In this document: positions 58,813 through 64,000 of the stretch, piece by piece
How the letters are laid out: every line of letters begins with the position of its first letter
Position numbering within the stretch: position 1 is the stretch's first letter
Assembly (NCBI GenBank): GCA_038373865.1
Contig: JAXGGA010001634.1
Span: forward strand, 81,476 to 145,475
Reading direction: 5' to 3'
Source of the DNA: Uloborus plumipes
Lineage: Eukaryota; Arthropoda; Arachnida; Araneae; Uloboridae
DNA length: 64,000 bases
Translations under genes and position numbers: made by a program
Notes under the pieces: generated by a model
What the model saw: the letters and a program-made list of their open reading frames with translations, nothing else
What the model was told of the DNA's origin: nothing
Database searches by the model: none

Positions 58813-60242
58813 CACTGGCGGAAAAAAAAATCCCAACACCAAGAAAAAATTGCCGTAGAGTAATGAAATTTGGACAATGCAATTGTCTAGTTAACATGTT
58901 TAATTGATTAAATGTACAAGATCACTGGCTAATTTAAGCTCAAGAAAATGCTGTGCAAATGTGAAATTATGTTAATTTAATAGAGGGTGTAACCTCCAGA
59001 ATTTTGAAGGCAAGCCTGCAAACGTGCATGCATTATGTCATACAGGTGCCGAATGTCACTTTGTGGTATGGAGTTCCATGCTTATTGCACTTGCTGTGTC
59101 AATACTAGGACCGTCATTGCTGACTGTGGATGATGCTCGAGGTGCCATCCCATGATGTCGCATACGTTATCAATTGGAGACAGACCTGGTGATTTTGCAG
59201 GTCATGGTAACATGTCAGCACTCTGTAGAGCACATTGCGTTGCTGCAGCGATGTGAGGGCGAGCGTTATCCGGTTGGAAAACGCCCCCTTGAATGCTACT
59301 CATGAAGGGCTGTACTACTGGTTAATTTAACAGACTGACGACAAATTTTCAGTCAGTGAGTTTGGGATAACCACAAGAATGCCGCTGCTGTCGTAGGAAA
59401 TTGCTCCAAAGACCATAACTCCAGGTGTGAGTCCCGTGTGTCTAGGCCGTAGACCGCTTGGATGCAGGCGGTCCCCTGGCCTCCTTCTGATCAATATACA
59501 GCCACCACTGGCACTAATTCAGAATCTGTTTTCATCAAAAATTACAACAGATCTCCACTCCGACCTCCAGTGAGCTCTGTCGTGGCACCACTGCCGTCGG
59601 AAAAGACAATGGTTTGCAGTCAATGGAATACCGGCTACAGGCTGCCTGGCTCGGAGCTGTCCTTGAAGTAAACATTTTCTTACCGTTCCTTGGGTCACGA
59701 CGGTACCAACTGCAGCTCGAATGTCAGCCGCAGATGCAGTACGATGCGCCACAGCCGTACGCAAGATTCGGCGATCTTCCTTCTCAGTCGTGCCACGTGG
59801 CAGCTTGGAACTCGATCTTCTTGAGGTAGAACCATCCCTTGCCCATAGCTTCCAATAATCATGCATGGTGGAAATATTCCCAACCAAGTCTTTCTGCAAT
59901 ATCGCGAAATGGAAATCCACCTTCTCGTAGCCAATTTGTACGACCTCGTTTAAACTCGGTGAGCTGATGATAATGGCTTCTTCGTCTTCTTAAAAGGTAT
60001 TCCTGGCTAACATGAACGCAATTCGTCCAATTTCACGGAAAAATAATGCACACGAACTTCACAACACGCTTTTAAAACCAGCCTTATTTGCATGTTCTGA
60101 GTGACGCCAGCTGCGCCACACTTATGCGCGGAACACGAAATTTCAATCGATGTCATCTTTCAGTTGTATAAACACGCCTACCAATTTTCGTTTATCTAAC
60201 ACAAGTCTTTCTTGGTGTTGGGATTTTTTTTTTCCGCCAGTG
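58813..60242 (-). mobile_element. Tc1-family transposon, decayed full-length copy
   Basis: TA borders both ends (58811-58812, 60243-60244). Terminal inverted repeats begin CACTGGCGGAAAAAAA and continue TCCCAACACCAAGAAA on both sides. At 1430 bp it is close to the usual Tc1 length and carries a transposase remnant on the minus strand that fills most of the interior. Confidence 0.92.
58977..59993 (-). pseudogene. Tc1 transposase pseudogene
   Basis: In Tc1 elements the transposase binds the inverted repeats through paired helix-turn-helix motifs and cuts and pastes with a DDE/DDD catalytic domain in the nucleus. Here the order is right: N-terminal QLTEFKRGR and WLREGGFPFRDIAERL (about 59960-59880), second DNA-binding region PRGTTEKEDRRI...TASAADIRAAVGT, QLRARQPVAGIPLT, RRQWCHDRAHWR, first catalytic Asp in FDENRF (about 59520), second Asp in QPDNARPH (59268-59270) and a C-terminal NSGGYTLY ending at 58977. 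The total span of ~340 codons is normal. It is dead: the initiator ATG is absent (TTA in its place), several frameshifts and stops interrupt it (including a TGA for the usual Trp in MLPWP), and the third acidic position reads SPIDNVCD rather than the usual SPIEHVWD. Confidence 0.9.
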
Positions 60243-60244
60243 TA

Positions 60245-61130
60245 GCTTTAAAAGTCAGAATTTTTAAGGGATTTTTAAAAAAAAATTCTGTTGTAAATTA
60301 GACTAGTACCAGATAAAGCAGACAAGAATTATTCATTTTTCTTACCTCATTCTTAAGTTTTGAGTATGCCTACCGTGTACTCGTTACTATTTTAGCACCT
60401 CTCAATGGAGAAACTTGCTTCTAGAATGTTACAAACCCAATTAACCATTACATCCATTTAATATATAAAAATATATTATAACGAAAAAAGTTCTAACAAT
60501 ATGTCAAAGCAACATTTTTAACTGTTGAAATTTTAATTGACAATTTTTAAGGGTTATTTATAAGTAGTACTTGCAGGAAATACAAACACTAGTTAGTTCA
60601 AAATTTTGAAAGAAATAACTATTGCGAGTATTTTTATAAAACTTACTTTAAAGTTTACTGTACGTGTTGTAATTCCACAATATATTTTTTAAAAACGTAG
60701 TTCAAAAGTTGAAACATTAAAAGCAATTTTTTTCCATATACATTTTTTTTCCTGTTGGACTTGATCGCAGTGATTTCCGAGCGAATGAAATACCATGTAA
60801 AAAAATAAAGTCAATTTTGTTTCTTAAATAAGACTCACTTAATATTCTTCTGTTAAAATCTAGTTAATTCCATTAGGAACACACACACACACACACATCC
60901 CTGTTCATTTGATTTTGTATTTCAACTAAATCTATTTGATTGCAACAAATAAGTGATTTTGAAAATAGAAAAAATTCTCAGTAACATTTATTTTTACTCG
61001 CACATACGACTGGAAATAATCGAAAATCATTAAAGGTGTCGTTGAGTTACAAGAAACTTTTTATTTTTCAATCCACCATTACTATAAAACACAAGTGTCA
61101 TAAGGCTACAGCATCATTAACAGCTTTATG
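60245..61130. other. AT-rich noncoding DNA with (CA)n
   Basis: A CA microsatellite lies at 60879-60897. Otherwise unremarkable AT-rich sequence. Confidence 0.5.
60879..60897. repeat. (CA)n microsatellite
   Basis: About 9 uninterrupted CA dinucleotides. Confidence 0.85.
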
Positions 61131-61135
61131 TAATA

Positions 61136-62698
61136 CACTAGGTGGCCAAAAGTATCCGGACACTTTCAAAAATTTACATTTTTAGATATAACTCGAGAAA
61201 TAAGAGATCAATTGTTCTTTAACTTTAGTCATACAAAATATATTCTTCACCGAACATTTCCAAGTTGAAATTAAATTACCCTTGCATTTGGGGGACGATA
61301 AGAAGGGGGGTCGAAAGAAAAACCGCTTTTTGACCATAACTCTTTGAAAATAGCTCGGAATAAGCTATGCATTTCAGTAATTAATTAGCATACTATGTAT
61401 AATTACTGTACAAATTCAAATGAACGTACCACTCTTACTTCCGAAGATATGAAACATTTTTTAAAAAACGGCAATTTTATTTGAAGGGTTTTTGCTCATA
61501 ACACGCAGAGTTTTTGATCAAACTTTATCAAAACTTCAAGAAAGATGACAAAATACAAGAGAAAGAACATACTAAAACGGTTTTTAAAAATATTAAAAAT
61601 CCGATGAGATATGAACGTTAAAAGGAAATAATTTTGCATGGCGCATGCGCGAAAGACAGAAATTTATAACTACAAAAATATTGTAGCCTGGTGTATACTG
61701 CATCTTATAAAAAAAGTTCCAGTTGAATATCGTAAAAATTGAAAAAGATATCAGCGATCTAGTGAGCTGTAATTCATTCATTTGCAGTCAATTCATAAAT
61801 GGAGAGGGGTTGTTCACAAATAGTGTGGGGACAATCGAGCATATTTTTCAATGTTAAATTGTATACTGTTTAAAAATTTATATTTGGCATAGAAGTCACA
61901 TTTCGCCCATTCGGCCAAAAAGACCTTATAAGTAGGTGGCCAAAAGTATCCGGAGACCCCCTGAAACGTTGGTTTTGAACGATGACGAAATAACCTTTAT
62001 TTTAAAAATAGCTCTTTGTGGACAGACCCTCACTATGTATGTATTGTCTGCGAATGAATGAAATACAGCACACTAGATCGCTGATATCTTTTTCAATTTT
62101 CATGATATTCAACTGGAACTTTTTTATAAGATGCAGTATATACCAGGCTACAATATTTTTGTAGTTATAAATTTCTGTCGTTCGCGCATGCGCCGTGAAA
62201 TTTTTTTTCCTTTTAACGTTCATATCTCATCGGATTTTTAATATTTCTAAAAACCGTTTTAGTATGTTCTTTCTCTTGTATTTTGTCATCTTTCCTGAAG
62301 TTTTGATAAGGTTTGATCAAAAACTCTGCGTGTTATGAGCAAAAACCCTTCAAATAAAATTGCCGTTTTTTAAAAAATGATTCATATCTTCGGAAGTAAG
62401 AGTGGTGCGTTCATTTGAATTTGTATAGTAATTATACATAGTATGCTAATTAATTACTGAAATGCATAGCTTATTCCGAGCTATTTTCAAAGAGTTATGG
62501 TCAAAAAGCGGTTATTCTTTCGACCCCCCTTCTTATCGTCCCCCAAATGCAAGGGTAATTTAATTTCAACTTGGAAATGTTCGGTGAAGCCTATATTTTG
62601 TATGACTAAAGTTAAAGAACAATTGATCACTTATTTCCCCAGCTATATGTAAAAATGTGAATTTTTGAAAGTGTCCGGATACTTTTGGCCACCTAGTG
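61136..62698. mobile_element. 1.56-kb palindromic Tc1/mariner-type foldback element
   Basis: TA borders both ends (61134-61135, 62699-62700). The termini are inverse copies of CACTAGGTGGCCAAAAGT followed by ATCCGGACAC (one mismatch at the right). The pairing continues through nearly the whole element: left arm 61136-~61822, right arm ~62012-62698, sharing TTACCCTTGCATTTGGGGG, ACGATAAGAAGGGGGGTCG, AACTCTGCGTGTTATGAGC and CATATCTCATCGGATTTT in inverted order. The ~190-bp spacer contains a third partial terminal motif (AGGTGGCCAAAAGTATCCGG at 61934-61953). No transposase domain was recognised. Confidence 0.88.
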
Positions 62699-62922
62699 TA
62701 CCATTAGCGAAAGTGATTTCTAGGTTTTTGCCTTCTCACATCCCATAAGCGGGGTCCAACTTCTATACTGTTAATCTACATTTCGCGTGCTATAACGAGC
62801 TTTTAAGTTCGAGACGTAATTCTTAAAGATCATCAATGCATTTATTCTGATAAACCTTTCTCCATGTATAACACGATAGTGCAGCTCTTTTTTATTTTAT
62901 GAGATATGTGTGTGTGTGTTTT

Positions 62923-62925
<3 letters not shown>

Positions 62926-62985
<60 letters not shown>
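62926..62985. repeat. (TA)n microsatellite
   Basis: About 29 uninterrupted TA dinucleotides, preceded by a short TG run (62907-62918). Confidence 0.95.
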
Positions 62986-62988
<3 letters not shown>

Positions 62989-63078
62989 CACATGCCGTCA
63001 ACCACTGTTCAGGGTAGGCAGAAAATATTATTATTTTTTGTACTAAAAAATCAGTAATTTTTTTTTTTTTTACTATTA

Positions 63079-63635
63079 GGTTGGTGCGTATGAAATGTCG
63101 GATTCCTAAGTGATTGTATAAAACTGCATATCTTTCTTCAAAAGCTGTTTATTCAGTCAAAGTATGCTCCATTCGCTTCAATACACTTCTCCCAACGAGA
63201 TTTTAAAGCGTAGATGCCTGTCTTAAAAAAATTTTGGTTTTTAGAATTAATAAACTCTGATATCGAGTTTTTTTAGACTGTCTACATTTTCATAGTGTTT
63301 GCCCCTTAAAAACAGCTCTAAATGTTTGAAAAAATGAAAATCGGTCGGCGAGAGATCCGGTGAATATGGTGGATGCTGCAAAACTTCATACTCCAGTTCG
63401 TTCAGTTTCGCAATTGTTTTGTGCGGAACTCATATCGGCAGAATTCATATCGGCAATAAACTCAAAATCAATAACAAAAAGGAAGACCTTCGAGAAAACC
63501 TATTTTGCTGAAATGAGTCTCTGGCAATGGGCAATACGACTATGAATGAAGTTATGCCAAAGATAAAAGTATAACGAAAACAGGGAGACAAACGTCCGCA
63601 TGTAAAGAGAATCCGACATTTCATACGCACCAACC
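63079..63635 (-). mobile_element. Internally deleted mariner element with intact ends
   Basis: The two terminal inverted repeats, starting GGTTGGTGCG and ending GTCGGATTC, are identical over 27 bases (63079-63105 and 63609-63635) and flanked by TA. Full mariners are ~1.3 kb; this copy is 557 bp and has lost most of the 5' and central transposase. The ends could still be recognised by an active transposase in trans. Confidence 0.92.
63153..63418 (-). pseudogene. mariner transposase C-terminal remnant
   Basis: The minus strand from 63418 reads TIAKLNELEYEVLQHPPYS then DLSPTDFHFFKHLELF, the region of the third catalytic Asp of mariner transposases (a DD34D family). After one frameshift it continues as YALKSRWEKCIEANGAYFD and a stop at 63153, the normal C terminus. 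The N-terminal DNA-binding domain and the first two catalytic residues are missing through the internal deletion, so it cannot be functional. Confidence 0.88.
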
Positions 63636-63639
63636 TAAT

Positions 63640-64000
63640 AAAAATGTTTTTTCTTCTCAAAAGCCAGGGGGTGCAAATGCACCCCTGCCGACGCCCCTTG
63701 TATTCGTCTTTGGATTTGGTTCACCTTTGGTTCGATTAGTGTAAATAAAGCTTTAAAAACCGTGGTTCATTTACTCCAACAATAATTAAACTCAAAATTT
63801 ACAAAAAAAAAAAAAAAAAAAAAAAGGCACTGTTCTTGACAGCCGGCACCTACGCCATTATAGTAACCCTTTGACTTTCTCTCATCATTAATAGTTCTGA
63901 AGGCCCAGCACCCAAAGAGAATAACTAGTTAATATTTTTAATAAGTTCCTATTCATGGTCCGAGAAAAATGTCTTAAAATTTGTTTCTCCTTTTCAATTA
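63640..64000. other. Noncoding DNA with a small hAT-like end
   Basis: AGGGGGTGCAAATGCACCCC and TGCCGACGCCCCTTG at 63666-63702 resemble a terminal fragment of a hAT-type element, without a partner end. An A run occupies about 63803-63825. No gene was seen up to the window edge. Confidence 0.4.

Overview
The window is nuclear DNA from an animal. It is AT-rich (roughly one third GC by eye), gene-poor and packed with decayed mobile elements. No complete protein-coding gene, rRNA, canonical tRNA or prokaryotic signal was recognised. The element mixture (Tc1 and mariner copies, many short hAT derivatives with 8-bp target duplications, a piggyBac-like element at TTAA, foldback elements and a tRNA-derived SINE) fits an arthropod. 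A spider or other chelicerate is my best guess, but that is inference.

Layout. 1-584 (-): frameshifted remnant of a protein from a large uncharacterised, probably mobile family. 585-13,910: mostly featureless AT-rich DNA. 13,914-16,777: a 2.9-kb foldback element built from about 17 copies of a ~171-bp satellite, each with the palindrome TGATGACGTCATCA; 12 copies face one way, then 5 face the other. 18,560-19,590 and 53,770-55,110: two copies of one interspersed repeat in opposite orientation, each interrupted by the same tRNA-derived SINE. 20,840-24,375: a 3.5-kb foldback element whose arms are a CpG-rich 14-16-bp minisatellite, with an inner palindrome carrying tRNA-like promoters. 24,560-25,210: a compositionally distinct island, possibly regulatory. 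27-31 kb: small inverted-repeat elements and a long AAT array. 33,875-34,391: piggyBac-like MITE. 35,515-37,172: a hAT-like element with a second hAT-like element (35,991-36,753) nested inside it; both have exact 8-bp target duplications. 38,207-39,735 and 61,136-62,698: two ~1.55-kb near-complete palindromes bounded by TA and Tc1/mariner-style ends. 40-47 kb: more MITEs plus a GC-rich segment that looks like a promoter and tiny first coding exon on the minus strand (46,238-46,369). 51,769-52,259 and 58,029-58,191: further hAT derivatives. 58,813-60,242: Tc1 element with a decayed transposase. 63,079-63,635: mariner with intact terminal repeats and an internal deletion.

The window is best read as intergenic or intronic DNA shaped by repeated insertion. 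The recurring theme is inverted-repeat architecture: at least five elements are long palindromes, and two of them have tandem repeats inside the arms. I see no sign of a cooperating set of genes. The most unusual objects are the CRE-palindrome foldback satellite and the minisatellite-armed foldback element; whether either is already known needs a repeat-library search.
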